Assembly: GCA_963826795.1 (NCBI GenBank)
Contig: CAWGYT010000010.1
Coordinates: 496,001-560,000, forward strand
Source: CAWGYT01 sp963826795
GTDB taxonomy: Bacteria > Planctomycetota > Planctomycetia > Pirellulales > Pirellulaceae
Direction: 5' to 3'
Length of the DNA stretch: 64,000 nt
The notes under the pieces were generated by a model, which was not told where the DNA came from, made no database searches, and saw only the letters and a list, made by a program, of their open reading frames with translations. The translations under genes and the position numbers were made by a program. Below are positions 33,234-44,992 of this stretch, in pieces. Numbering within the stretch: the stretch's first letter is position 1; every line of letters begins with the position of its first letter.

Positions 33234-36200
33234 CCCGCCCACGAACGGACTTGCCGGTGGCGTTGGTGACGTAGCTTCCCGACTGGAAGGCGAGGACGAG
33301 ATCGGCGGTCGTAAAGTCGCCATCGCCATCCCAGTCACCTTCGGCGAAGGTCGAATTGGCGGCGATCTCGTCCTCGTATTCGCCGGCCTGAAAGACCGTG
33401 ACCAGATCCGCCGAGTCGAAGTAACCGTCTCCGTTGGCGTCACCGATGACGACGCGCCCTCTGCCCGGCGTTCCACCCGCGATCTCACTGGGCCGCCAGC
33501 TCTCGGCCGAACCCCACCGGTCAAGATCGATTTGATAGGGATCGAGCATTTCCAGGGATGGTCCCCCGCCGTCCGTGATCGGAAACCATGCGTCGTCGTA
33601 GGCGAACTGTTGGAGCGGCTGATCGCCGACCACGACGGTCAGCCTTTCGCCGCCATTGCCCAATCCGCCGCTCCATTGGCCCGCGACGGGCAGATCGTCG
33701 CCGTAGCGGAAGCGGAACGCGGCTGCATCTTCGACGATCAAAACCCGTTGTCCGGCAGCGAGTCGTTGAATCGGCGCGTTGGCAAAATCGAAACTGACGC
33801 CCACGGTTTCGCCTTGGCTAACAACTTGCACCAGGTGCGCCGTTGACAGGTCGAGTGGCGCGTCCGACGTGTTAATCAGCTCAATGAACTCAAAGTCGTC
33901 CTTATCATCGAAGCCCGCCGCGATTTCGGCGGTGGATGGGGGTGCCGGATTGTAGTGGATCTCCGCGATCCGAAGCGCGGTGGGGGCGGTCGCCGTCCCC
34001 ACCGAGAATTCGGCCTGCGTCAACGCGCTCCATTGAGTGCCGTCCCAGACGCGTGCTTTGACGACACTGTCCTGGCGAAGAACCGGTGGATCGACCGGAT
34101 CCCACTCGCGAGCCGCCGGGTTGATGGCCCCACCGACGGCACGCGGGTCGGTGCCGTCGAGCGAAAACAGGATCGTGCCCGCGGGCGCATTCATTCCGAG
34201 CTGGAAGCCCGAATCGACCAATCCTCCGTGTTGATTGAGTTCGACGGCTGCCAACTCAGGATAAAGTCCCTTGCGTCGCAGTTGGTCCAGCACGATCTCG
34301 CCGCGCTGGGCCAAGAACGTGTTCAGCAGCCAGTCGACTTCGGTCGACCAAGTGTTTTTCGTGAGCGGCGGGTTGTTGTGTTGGTCACCCCAGCGGGCCG
34401 ACTCGGCAACGATCGCCTGGTCGATTTGACTGGCACGTTCCTGCATCAGCGCCTGGGCATTTTCAGCCACGAGGGGTCCGTCGTGAAAGAACAATTCTTG
34501 GACGCGGTCGGCGAACTGGATCTGATACTCAGGAAACTCATCTAGCTGTTGATGGAGATACTTCGGGTTGAAGGTCGTGGCCGAACGGCCCGCCGTGTCG
34601 TCGCGCGTTTGGTCGTACCGAACGTTCAACATGTTGTGTTCGTTGTCGTGGGCGATCAGAATCCAACCTTCGCGCGTATTGGGATCGCGAATCGAATAAA
34701 AATTGTTGGGGCGATCGCCAGCGCCGAGCGTGGTTGGCATGTCTTCATTGCCGGTGAAAATCACGTTCAGCATGAAGTCGATCAAAACCTCCATTCGGAT
34801 CTGCACTTCCAACTCGGGATTTTCGGTCCCGTCCGGATTTCGCCCTTGGATGAAGAAGTAATCGTCCAGCGAATCGAAGCCGGCGTTGGCGAGCCGCCAG
34901 AGTTCGGTCCACGGCTCAAGGGTTCCGTCGGTCGCCTCCAAGGTGCCTCCGCTGGCCTTAATCACGTCGTAGTTTTCCTCGAGCCCGCCGAAGTAGGCCT
35001 CGGCATACGAGGCCTCGGGTCGCTCTTCCGTCTGAAAGAGTCCCCAATACTGTCCATTCAAGTACAAGTGGTAATAGCGACCGCGGGTATAGGCCTGCCC
35101 TTGCTCGCGCTGCAGATCACGTGAAAAGATGTCACGCAGAAAACTGTTCCGCGTTTGGTCATTGAACGTATCGTTGCTCCAAGCGTAGTTCTGCGCGGTC
35201 CGCAGATCGACGGCTTTGAACGAATCGACTCCCTCCTCCTCGAACAACGGAAAATCAAGCTGGCCCTCGTAGACATCGCGGAAAAAAACGCGGAACGAAT
35301 GCTTTGGGTTGAATCCTCCCCGGCTGAATCCGCCGCGAATCCGCAATCCCGCATCGATCTGAAAACCGGGCGTGCCGTCGGGATTGATCAGCTCGAGGGA
35401 AGTCGGTCGTTCCGAGCCCCGTCCGTCCTGAGAGGCGTTGACGTAAATTCCCTGATTGGGGTCGGTCAAATTCGCCTGGTCGGTGACAAGCGAAAGGCTG
35501 GGGATCTGCGTTAGCGCCGCGATCATTTCGGATCCCCACTGCGGATCGTTCACGATCTCAGGATCCATGCCATAGTCGAGCGCCTGTCCCCTGACCGGTC
35601 CACGCGGCCAGCCGGGCGGCGGGGAACCGTCCGGCGATTGCGTCAGGATGTCCGACAGGAAAAAGTACGTTTGGGTCTCGACCCGGGAGGGAATTAAGGG
35701 GGATTTAAACGCGGCGGCACGAACCATTGTGGTCGAGGCCACTTCGATCGGTCCCACGTAATCCAGGCCGTTCGACTCGGTCGGTGTCGAGCCGTCCAAG
35801 GTGTACCGCAGCAGCGCGTCGGGGTCGCTTTTCGTGATTTCCAGCTGGAAGGGGGCGTCAAAGAAACCGTGAGCTTGCGAGAAACTGAGGTCGCTCACAA
35901 ACCCCGGAAGGCCGCCTTCATTGGCCGCTCCGGGCGACGGAACGGGGAAGTATTGTCGGGCGTCACCGTCCCGTCCATATGAGATATTCCCGCGCTGGGG
36001 CGGAAGCTGCGGCGCGATCGCATCGACCACGCCGCCTGTATAGTCCGTCAGCCCCACGTATTCCCCGACCGAATCCAGGGCGAAGTTGGTGTGCAGCTTG
36101 CCGGCCTCGTCCAGCGTCGGGTCCAGCACGTTCAGCCGCGACGCGAAGACGACCAAGTAGTCGCCGGGAGCAATGATCGTTGGCGTGGGAAACTGCCATC

Positions 36201-38368
36201 GCATCGGCTCGTCGGATTGGTCCGTCAAATGGAATCCCCCCAGGTCGACCGGTACCGACAGCAAGTTTTCGAGCTCGATCCAATCAAAGAAGCGCCTCAT
36301 CGCCCAAGAAGCGTGCTGCGCCGGGACTTCGCAGCCGCGTCGGGACGCTTGCCGAATTCGCGGTCAAGACCTCACTAATCACGACCGGACGGGGCGAGAC
36401 TTCGATTTCAACCACCGTTTCCGGCGATGAGTCGTCCCCGTCGCTCGCGCGGTACGTGAACCGATCGGTCCCGGTGAAGCCAACGAAGGGCCGGTAGGTG
36501 AACGAACCGTCAGCGGCCATCTCCAGCACCCCTTGGCGCGGCGCGGAAACCACGGCGGCTGCCAGGGGGCTGCCTTCCACGTCACTGTCGTTCTGCAGCA
36601 GCCCGCGGTCGGCGGGAACCGTCAGCGTACGGTCGGGCAACATAAAGTAGCCGTCGGCGGCGCTCAAGGGCACGTCGTTGCGGGATTGGACCGTCAAGCG
36701 GACCGTGGCCAAATTCGAAGTATCATTGCCGTCCGAGACGCGATACGTGAATTGGTCCGGGCCGAAGTAATGTTCATCCGGTTGATACTCGAACGAGCCG
36801 TCCGGCTGAAGCTGTAATATCCCGTGAACCGGGCCTTCCAACAGGTGGACGGTGAGCGTGTCCTGGGGCTGCGCGTCAAGGTCGTTGGATAAGAGCCCCG
36901 CCGCCGCGTCCACACTTAACACTTGGTCCTCGCCCAGAGTGAAGTCGTCCGGGTTCGCCTCAGGTGCGGAATTGATGATCAGAGTGACGGTCGCGGGAGC
37001 CGTCAGGCCCGTTCCGTCGTCGATTCGATAGCGAAACGAAGTGGTCCCGGCAAAGTCCATCGGGTCGTAGGTGAACGAACCGTCATTGCGCAACGTAAGC
37101 TCACCTCCGGTTACGTCCTGATCCAGCAGGGCGGTAAGTGGCGCCTGATCCACGTTGCGATCGTTGGCCAACACGCCGACCAGCGCGGGAATCTGCAGCA
37201 CTTGTCCGGGCCGTCCTCGATAGGTGTCGGCGGCGGGCTGGGGGGGGTCGTAGACTGACTGGATGTTCAGCGTAACCGTTGCGATATTCGAACTGCGGAA
37301 GTCCTCCGCCACGTAGGTGAATGTGTCGGTCCCAAAATAGTTATCGTTGGGATCGTACACAAAGGTTCCGTTCGAGTTCAGTCCCAAGGTGCCGTGACGA
37401 GGACCGTTCACCACAACCGCGGTCAGTGGATCTCCGTCAGCATCCGTATCATTTTGCAAAACGCCCGGCTGACCGGGTCCCACGAAGAACAATACGTCTT
37501 CCGTCAGGTTGTAACTATCGTCATTCGCGGTCGGCGGCGTGTTGCTGTAGTACGCGACGACCTGTTCGCGAATGGCCGACGCTTCCGCGGGTGCGAGTTC
37601 GCCGTCGTATAGGCGGACCAGTGCCAGGTCACCGGAAAAAGGTCGGTTTCCGCCCGTCAAGGTCCCGAAGGTCATATCAAGGCTGCCGCGCGGCGCCGTG
37701 CTGCCGTTGGTGACTTGATCCGGAGCCGCATTGTCCACGTAGAGTGTCAGCGTTCCGCCTTGACGCGTCACGATGGCCACGTGTAGCTGCCCGTCATTCA
37801 GCCCTGACGAGCCTGAATACACGGTGGTCGATGGTGACGCTAAGCCGTCACCCATGCCCGTGCTGAGTTGGGCTTGCGCATTCAGGCTCAAGCCCCAATC
37901 CCGGCCGAAGCCCAGTTGATTTGCGTCGACGAGTCCAGTGTTCGTAAACCAGGTTCCATTGCCGCCCTCGAAGTTGGTCGAATCGCTGCGAAAGGCAACG
38001 ACGACGCTGAAATCGTTCGCCCGGGAGAGTGGATTGACGTTGGAGTCCACGAACAGATTGTCGATGCCGTCACCGGGATCGAATCGCACCACGGCGCGAC
38101 CCCCGAGCTGATTCGGGACCAATGCGGGCGTTCCGCCGGCCGAGGCGAGAATGCCGCCGACCGAATCATGCCAGGCCGTGATCGCTCCGCCGTCGGGCAG
38201 CGTGGCCAGTAAATCGTCAGCGATCCATTCGGCCGTCAGATCACCGGCCAGGAGCTGACGGGATTCAAGCTGCTCGGGCCGTCCCAAACTCGAGAAGCTG
38301 GGGCGCGAGCGACGCCGGCGGCGCGGGGAGATTCGTGTCGCGAGACGACGCGCAAGAAGCGATAACAT
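33229..38368 (-). CDS. Giant surface protein: cadherin-like repeats, lamin-tail, CotH kinase, dockerin (frameshifted)
   Basis: From ATG 38368 the protein has an Arg-rich leader and the planctomycete export motif LESRQLLAGD. A concanavalin/LamG-like domain follows (about residues 30-240), then four cadherin-like repeats of about 95 residues (pattern ANDDSYNLTEDV ... GVLQNDTDADGDPLTAVVV ... NGTFVYDPNDNYFGTDTFTY). A lamin-tail domain begins as VVISEVLTANSASVPTR, and at about 36289 one extra base breaks the frame. It continues as FFDWIELENLLSVPVDLGGF, then a CotH-kinase domain (SLSLVTDQANL, GGFSRGGFNPKHSFRVFF, ARDGWILIAHDNEHNM-like region), further lamin-tail sequence, and two dockerin-like EF-hand units (GDANGDGYFDSADLV, GDWDGDGDFTTADLV). 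Total about 1700 residues. A cell-surface or S-layer-associated role is likely. Confidence 0.8.
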
Positions 38369-38840
38369 GGTGACCTCTGCGGTTGGTTCGGCCGCCTGGG
38401 CGCAGCGTGAGCCGAAAGCGATTCGAGCAGGATGCAAGCCCGGCTGGTTGGTGCGGCTGGTTGGTGGTGGCAGCGCGACCGTCGTGGCCGCCTCAATGCG
38501 GCTGGAGCTGCCTTGGTGGACAACGTGTGAACGCGCAGCCAGCGAGGATGTCGGCGGGGCTTGCCGCATTCATCGACAGGCTGACGCGCGAAAACGACCA
38601 GCTTGGCCGACGACGGATCATGGATGTCTCCTCGTGCAGAAAGAAATTTCGCGAGGGAATATCCCAGCAGAAATCTCGCGAACCGCCCCGGCCCATTCGA
38701 CGCCCTCAATTAAACCAGCCTTGTGGCTCCAGCGGAAGGCTTTCCGCGGTGTCAAATTGTGGAATGCCGATCGTGGCCCAGGCCGCAGGATCGGCTGCGG
38801 GCCATTTCGTGAACGCATCAAGGCCCGAGATGCGACTGCT
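38369..38840. other. Promoter-side gap upstream of the surface protein
   Basis: About 470 bp without a supported gene. The promoter of the surface protein gene (minus strand) should be here. Frames in it are mirror readings without ribosome binding sites. Confidence 0.4.
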
Positions 38841-39155
38841 TTACGCGCCGCCGAGCGACTTGGCTGTCGAGCGATCCGCGTCGGCGGGCTCAGGTGCGCA
38901 CGGAGCATCCGTCAGCCGAGGGGGCTGCGTCGCGGCGGAGTTTGGCAGGCCGCACGCCTCGGGCGTCGAACTCCAGGTTCGAAGAGGCGCGGGGCAGCCG
39001 TGCGGGTATGGCCAGACGGGCAGCGGAGGTCGCCGACAGTACTCAATGGGAGGGCAGCCGCACTCGTAAGCGTGATAGCCCGAATGGCATCCGACGCCAT
39101 AGACCATTGGCACCGCCACAATCAGCCGTGTCAGGATTCGCACCATTCTGCTCAT
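38841..39155 (-). CDS. Small Cys/Pro-rich lipoprotein
   Basis: Starting at ATG 39155, seven bases after the TolC stop codon, the 104-residue protein has a lipoprotein signal (MSRMVRILTRLIVAVPMVYG then VGC; lipobox YGVGC). Its mature part is rich in Cys, Pro and Tyr (YHAYECGCPPIEYCRRPPLP). The close spacing suggests co-expression with the efflux protein upstream. No domain is recognised. The composition recalls small planctomycete outer-membrane lipoproteins, but the function is unknown. Confidence 0.5.
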   Translation of the reverse strand: MSRMVRILTRLIVAVPMVYGVGCHSGYHAYECGCPPIEYCRRPPLPVWPYPHGCPAPLRTWSSTPEACGLPNSAATQPPRLTDAPCAPEPADADRSTAKSLGGA

Positions 39156-39162
39156 GCCGAGT

Positions 39163-40571
39163 TCACTCCACATGCAGCAACTCCGATTCCTGCCACGACT
39201 CGCTTTGCAATTCGATCTGGCCGACCGTTCGAGCCAGCGAGGCAAGGGTCTGTCCGAGTTCCGCTTCCAACTGTCGTTCAGTCACTTGGTATCGAAGCCA
39301 TTGACGCCAGATATCAATCAGCTGCACGAATTCAATCTCGCCCACTTGATAGGTGCGCAACGATTGCTCGAGCGATTGACGTGTCTTGGGGATGATTTCG
39401 TCTTGGAATAGCTGCAGCAACTGCTGTTGGGAGGAGGCCTTGGTATACAAGTCCTTGACGGATTCCAGCGTGCGATCGCGGAGCGAGTCGTATTGACGGG
39501 CGGCCGCGATCGCGGTCGCTTCGGCCTCGCGCACCTGAGCCGAGATCCGCTGGCGGTAAATCGGTAAATTGACACCGACATTCAACAGGAAGGCGTCCCG
39601 ACCATTGGCCACCGGGCTGAGTCCGGCCGAGGCAATGTCGACCCAGGTCGCACCCAGCGTCAGGTCGGGATTCGCTTGCAGCCGGGCTTGGTCGACACGG
39701 CTGCGCTCCGCGTCGACGGCGGCCAACTGAGCCTGCAAGTCGGGGCTTGCCAGGATCGCGGTCTCGTACAGCGCCTCGAGGTCCCGCGGGAAGGCCATCG
39801 GGGAAAGCTGTTCGACCGCTGCGAGCTCGGTTTCGGGCGAGATGTGCAGCAATCGCGTCAGTTTGCGCGCGCGGCTGCCAGCTCTTGAGCGAGCCGCAGT
39901 CGCTCGGCTCGAAGCTGCGCGGACTCGACCTGGACCTGGAGGACATCTTGCTGTCGGACCCGAGAGTCGACTTCGTAACGCCGCTGGACGATGCTTGCGA
40001 TCAAGTCAAGCTGCTCCAAATCCTCCGCCGTGATTTGGATGGCCTGCTGAACGAAATAGAGCTGGTAGTAGGTCCGCTTCACGTCCGCGATTAGCTCCAG
40101 CTCCATCGCGTGCAATTCCGCTCGGGCAACGTCCAACTCCTCTTCGGCCCGGCGCGTCGCCGCCGCGAGTTTGCCAAAGCCGGGCAGCTTCTGGCTGGCC
40201 ATCAACGCCAGCTCCTGTTGGCCGGCCGCGGTTTGTAACGGTTGGGCCTGGACGGTCACGCCCAGCATGGGATCTTCCAGGCTGGCCGCCTGTGGAACAC
40301 GGCTCGCCGCCGCCTCGACGCGCAGCCTGCCCGCTTGGATGGTTGGGTTTCGTGCCAGCGCCGCTTGCACGTAGTCGTCGACGGGATGAGGGCCGGCGAG
40401 CTCGCTCACGACCGGCGGGATCGCATGCACGCGCGGTTCCAGCTGGCACCAGGCTTGCTGCACCTGCTGCGACAGCTGTTCGTATTCCGCGTGAATTGGA
40501 CGGGCGGGCGTTCGGCACCCCGTGGCCGCCAAAGGCCAGCAAACGCAGATCCACGCGAGCGCATGTTTCAT
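39163..40571 (-). CDS. TolC-family outer-membrane efflux lipoprotein, frameshifted
   Basis: The first part, from ATG 40571, has a lipoprotein signal (MKHALAWICVCWPLAATGC) and the first TolC repeat with long helices (VDDYVQAALARNPTIQAGRL; LMASQKLPGFGKLAAATRRA; ADVKRTYYQLYFVQQAIQIT). It stops at a TGA near 39860 after AQELAAARAN. The next frame begins LTRLLHISPETELA and holds the second repeat (FPRDLEALYETAILASPDLQ; VGVNLPIYRQRISAQVREAE; YQVGEIEFVQLIDIWRQWLR). One base is missing in the run at 39860-39864. Together they give a normal length of about 470 residues. It would form the outer-membrane channel of a heavy-metal or drug efflux pump, but no pump genes are next to it. Confidence 0.85.
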
Positions 40572-40685
40572 GGGCGAATGACCGCGATCGAACGATCGAG
40601 AAGGCAGGCTGGGAGGAGACGGCGAGGATGGGCCTGATCTTTAGTATCGACGAACCGGTACGTGCGGGTCACAGATTGTGACCAC

Positions 40686-40876
40686 AGATTGTGACCACAG
40701 AGGCACAGAGGGCACAGGTTGTGACCACAGAGGCACAGACGGCACAGAGTTCAGGGCTTGGGTTGTCAATTTGGGGCAACTCGCACGCGGCGATCGCCGC
40801 GTGCGAATTGCCCCAAATTGACAACCCGCAACTGCCCAGGATGACTCTCTGTGTCCTCTGTGCCTCTGTGGTCATC
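40686..40876. repeat. Palindromic dispersed repeat, copy 2
   Basis: The core 40760-40827 is a 68-nt palindrome with one mismatch. It is flanked on the left by two tandem copies of GTGACCACAGAGGCACAGA and on the right by the inverse CTCTGTGCCTCTGTGGTCA. Compared with copy 1 (33077-33233), several stem positions differ but the paired base changes too (for example CCC/GGG against CAC/GTG), so pairing is kept. It fills the gap between the divergent tolC-like gene and the symporter gene. Confidence 0.9.
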
Positions 40877-40940
40877 CCATTGCATGCACCGCGGACCACG
40901 CCTATCTTGTGAGGCTTCTTGATGCGTGCGAGAGGGACCG

Positions 40941-42674
40941 GTGCTTCACCCAATCGACCTTGCGATTCTGGTGGTCTATCTGATCGGCATCACGCTGCTC
41001 GGCTCATGGATGGGCCGTCGGGTGCACAACCTTGGCGACTTCTTCATGCCGCGTCGTTTCGGCGCCTGGTCGATGGTGATGCACGCCTTCGGGACGGGCA
41101 CCGCGTCGGATCAGGCAGTCAGCGTCGCTTCCAGCACGGCCCAGCGCGGGCTTTCCGGAATCTGGTATCAATGGCTGTGGCTGATTCCCACGCCTTTCTA
41201 TTGGCTGATCGCGCCGATCATGCGACGTTTTCGAGCGGTCACGACGGCGGATGTCCTGCGTTTGAGATTTGATCAGAGTGTGGCGGTGCTATTCGCCGTC
41301 GTGGGGATCGCCAGCATGTCGGTGAAGATCGGCGTGATGTTGAAAGGCGCGATTGCCTTGTTGACAGCCGGAACTGGCGATCTCATCGATTCCACATGGG
41401 CGATTGGGCTGGTGACGGTGCTCTTCGTCGGCTACGGGATGGCAGGCGGATTGGCGGCAGCGATCGTGACCGATTTTGTTCAGGGCCTCATGACGTTGCT
41501 TTTTTCGTTTATCCTCTTGCCCTTCGTTTGGTATCAAGTCGGCGGCTTGGCGGGCGTTCATCGGACGATCACAGCGCCTGAGATGCTGAGTCTGGTCGCG
41601 CCGGGGAAGATCACGGCGTTCTTTGTGGTGATGCTGGGTGTCCAGGCGCTGGCGGGCATCGTGGCTCAGCCGCACATCATGGGCGTGTGTGCCGCAGGCC
41701 GCACCGAGATGGACGGCCGTCTGGGGTTCCTGCTGGGCAATCTGCTGAAACGCGTTTGCACGGTGGCTTGGTGTCTGACCGCGATCGCTGCCGTCGCGTG
41801 GTATCTTCAGCACGGAATGCAGCTGGAGGAGATTCGATCTCAGCAATTCGCCGATCGGCTGTATGGCGATTTGGCGCGGCAGTGCCTGCCGCAGATCATG
41901 CCAGGGTTGCTGGGCGTTTTTCTGGCTTCGTTGTTGGCAGCGGTGATGAGCAGTTGCGATTCGTTTATGATCTCGTCGGCCGGCTTGTTCACCGAGAACA
42001 TTTATCGTCCCTGGCGACCCGATCGGCCGGCAGGGCATTACTTGCTTGTGGGACGCCTGGCGTCGCTCTTCGTGGTCGCCGGCGGGGTGCTGTTCGCCTT
42101 CTGGGTTCCCGACGTGGTTCGGGCCCTGGAGATCTGGTTCAAGATTGCACCGATGACGGGCATCGCTTTTTGGATGGGATTGCTCTGGCGCCGGATGACG
42201 GTGGCCGGTGCCTGGGCGACCACGGTGACCGGCTTTGCCACCTGGTACTTGACGACACGTCCCAGTTTCGTGGGCTGGCTGGAAGCGTTGCCGGTCGCGT
42301 CGTCCTGGCGACTCGTCTGGCGGGACGACGCAATGGCTGCGTCGATGCATGAACCTTGGCAGATTCTGGTCTACTTGAGTGCCGCGACGTTGGCCGGGAT
42401 CGTGGTGAGCTTGTGTTCGAAGCCGATCCCGCCCGAGCGACTTGATCGCTTCTACGCCCTGACACGGACACCCGTGCAGCTTGGCGAGCGGATTGAATCG
42501 CCGTGCGTGCTGCCGACGGGAGTGGCGCCGGCCGAGCGACGGATGTGGATCACCGCCGGCGGCTTGGAGATTCCTCGGCCCTCACGGACCTCGATCCTTG
42601 GATTCGCCGCGGCCTGGCTGGCGGTCGTCGTGATGATCGGCGGCTTTTGGCTCCTGTTTCAGATCGGGAGCTGA
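40941..42674 (+). CDS. Sodium:solute symporter (SSS family)
   Basis: The 577-residue membrane protein has about 13 hydrophobic segments, starting with DLAILVVYLIGITLLGSWMG. It carries the SSS pattern: FFMPRRFGAWSMVMHAFGTG, TASDQAVSVASSTAQRGLSG (usual Na+/substrate region), VLFVGYGMAGGLAAAIVTDF and ASLLAAVMSSCDSFMISSAG, which is the family signature near TM8. Such carriers move sugars, amino acids, acetate or other solutes with Na+. The substrate is not evident. GTG 40941 (AGAGGG four bases before) is preferred, but GTG 40926 is also possible. Confidence 0.88.
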   Translation: MLHPIDLAILVVYLIGITLLGSWMGRRVHNLGDFFMPRRFGAWSMVMHAFGTGTASDQAVSVASSTAQRGLSGIWYQWLWLIPTPFYWLIAPIMRRFRAVTTADVLRLRFDQSVAVLFAVVGIASMSVKIGVMLKGAIALLTAGTGDLIDSTWAIGLVTVLFVGYGMAGGLAAAIVTDFVQGLMTLLFSFILLPFVWYQVGGLAGVHRTITAPEMLSLVAPGKITAFFVVMLGVQALAGIVAQPHIMGVCAAGRTEMDGRLGFLLGNLLKRVCTVAWCLTAIAAVAWYLQHGMQLEEIRSQQFADRLYGDLARQCLPQIMPGLLGVFLASLLAAVMSSCDSFMISSAGLFTENIYRPWRPDRPAGHYLLVGRLASLFVVAGGVLFAFWVPDVVRALEIWFKIAPMTGIAFWMGLLWRRMTVAGAWATTVTGFATWYLTTRPSFVGWLEALPVASSWRLVWRDDAMAASMHEPWQILVYLSAATLAGIVVSLCSKPIPPERLDRFYALTRTPVQLGERIESPCVLPTGVAPAERRMWITAGGLEIPRPSRTSILGFAAAWLAVVVMIGGFWLLFQIGS

Positions 42675-42757
42675 GTGACGACGCAAGGAATGGTTTTCCG
42701 GACGACGTCAGGCGGACGACTCCGACCGGTCGTCACGCCTGGCAAACGCGATCTGCC

Positions 42758-44646
42758 TCAGTTTCGTCGACGTTTGACGAGTGCCAACAGTCCCAGCAGC
42801 AAGAGCAGGTGGGAAGCTGGTTCCGGCACGGAGGCGACTGACTGGCGTGGTCCAAGCTCGTAGCCGCCCGCCTGAAACGCCTCGACAAAGTCGCTACTGT
42901 CGAACAACTTGTCGCCCGTCCAGTCCCCCTCGCTCCAGGTCGCTTCCTGCTGAGTTTCGAACTTGCCGGCCGTGAAGACGGCCACCAGGTCGGCACTGGT
43001 AAATGCACCGTCCAAGTCCGAGTCGCCCATATAAGTCGACTTGAGGTCATTGACCCAAATCTTCCGATCGTCGATATCGGCCACGCCGTCACCGTTCAGG
43101 TCATAGGTCAAATCGTTCATCATCATGCCGGTCGCCATCAGGTCGAGGTCTCCGGCATCCAGCTCGCCATTGTTGTTGTAGTCGCCCGTCAGGCTGGTTC
43201 CCAACGCGGCTTGAAATTGAGCTCGAATCTGGGCGTCGGTCAGCGCGGTGTCCCAGACAGCGACTTCGTCCAGAATTCCGGTGAATTGGTTGCCCGTGGC
43301 GTCATAGACCCCGCCGCCACCGATATTGAAAGGGAAGTCGGATGCACCGTACGAGTCGATTGGTGCGCCTTCCAGGGGATTCCCGCCTGCCGTCGCTAAT
43401 TCACCGTCAATGTAGATTGCGATCTCCTGGCCGTCTCCCACCGCCGCAATGTGAACCCATTCGTCTTCGACCACGTCGCCGGCCAATGTGTAGTTGATGA
43501 AACCGCCAAGAGGGGTCCACAACTGGAGCGTGGCGGGATCGATAAAGCCAAACTCGATCGCATCGTTCTGACCAAAAAGGCCGACGCGCGTTTCCGTAAA
43601 GAAGCCGGCTTTGACCCAGCCGGTCATCGTAAACTCCCCGACGCCATTGACGGGCGACGGCGCCACGGCGACGTACCCGTCATCGGGTGACTCGACCGCG
43701 AACGCCGTGTTGCCGGGCGCGAAGCCGGGAAACATCTCGTCGGGACCCGCGACGCCGCGAGTGCCACCGACGTAGGTGCCATTCAGCTCGGCGCCACCAA
43801 TCCCGGCGTTCACGGCCGTGTCGTCGGTGTCATTCAGGCCCCAGTATCCCCGCGGGCTGTCCGCGAGGACGGTGGCGGCGTAGTCGCCCCCGACGGACTT
43901 AGCGGCCGCCACATGTGCCTGGATTTGGGACTCGTCCAAGGCCGTGTCCCAGACCGCGACTTCATCCAGTGTACCGGTGAACTGATTCCCGGCCGTGTCG
44001 TAAATCCCCCCGCCACCGATATTGAAATTGTACGTGGAACTGCCGTAGACTGGCACCGCGAGTCAAGGGCTCGCCGTTGATGAACAGTCGGATCTGGTTC
44101 CCGTCGGCGACGGTCGCGAGGTGGAACCAGGTGTCGTAGGGGAGCTGCCGCGTCGGTGAAGCTGTAGTTCAACGTCTGTCCGGAAGGCGTCCACAGCTGA
44201 ATCTGATTCGGGTTAATGAATCCGAATTCGACGGCGTCGTTTTGGCCAAACAGGCCGATGCGGTCTGCATTACGGGGCCCGGGATAGACCCAGGCGCTCA
44301 TCGTGAACTGTCCCAGATCATTCAGGATCGGGTCGACGACCTGCACGTATTCGTCCACGTTGTTTCCGACCTCAAAGGCGGTGTTGCCAGCGCCCAGTGA
44401 GACCGTGCGTCCATCCGCAAGCTGAAAACTTTCATTCGGGACGAGTTGCCCGCCCAGATAGTCACCGTCCAGGTCGCCGGCCAACGTCCCGGCGTTCGCG
44501 GCAATGTCAGATCCGCCGTCGTTGAACCGCCAATATCCGATCGGGTCATCGGCGAGGACCGCCGAGGCGTAGTCCGCCTCCGCGGTGGCTTGACACAAAA
44601 GCAAGCAAGCCGTTGCGACTGCCAGAAACCAAGTTGTGTTCTTCAT
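42758..44646 (-). CDS. Exported two-LamG protein with PEP-CTERM tail, doubly frameshifted
   Basis: From ATG 44646 the protein has a signal peptide (MKNTTWFLAVATACLLLCQA) and a first LamG/concanavalin domain (YASAVLADDPIGYWRFNDGG, FTMSAWVYPG). Near 44140, in a run of four G, one extra base shifts the frame. The middle piece (YDTWFHLATVADGNQIRLFI) is found in a second frame, and near 44060 the frame shifts again to PVYGSSTYNFNIGGGGIYD. A second LamG domain (EFTMTGWVKAGFFTETRVGL), a dockerin-like part (GDYNNNGELDAGDLDLMATG; GDSDLDGAFTSADLVAVF) and the sorting tail VPEPASHLLLLLGLLALV-KRRRN follow. PEP-CTERM tails are processed by an exosortase during export. Corrected length about 630 residues. 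Confidence 0.82.
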
Positions 44647-44992
44647 CAGAAATGCTCACCTCCACATGAAATTCACGGGACAAAACCGAGCTTAGAATAT
44701 ACGCAGATTGCTTGGGGAAAAGAACTATGGAACCACAGAGGCTCCGAGGAAATACGGAGAAAGCGGGCGGCCAAAGAAAAGAATTCGAGACGTTCGCTCG
44801 GCTTGGTAACACCGTGATCTCGGAGGCTGGTTCGTTCGAGGGATTCGGAGATGTTCCGCCAGGGGGTCGCCGAGTCGGTAGCCATCCCCCGATCCGCTCC
44901 TTAGACTGAGGGTTGCGGGACGAGACGCCCGGCACGATCGCGAGGCGAACGTCCCGAAGGGAAAATGCCGAAGTGAGACGGGGAAGGGAACG
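44647..44992. other. Divergent promoter region
   Basis: The LamG gene and the LysM gene point away from each other here. I see no gene. A short segment at 44728-44760 (GGAACCACAGAGGCTCCGAG) resembles one arm of the ACCACAGAGG repeats but lacks the palindromic core. Confidence 0.45.
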
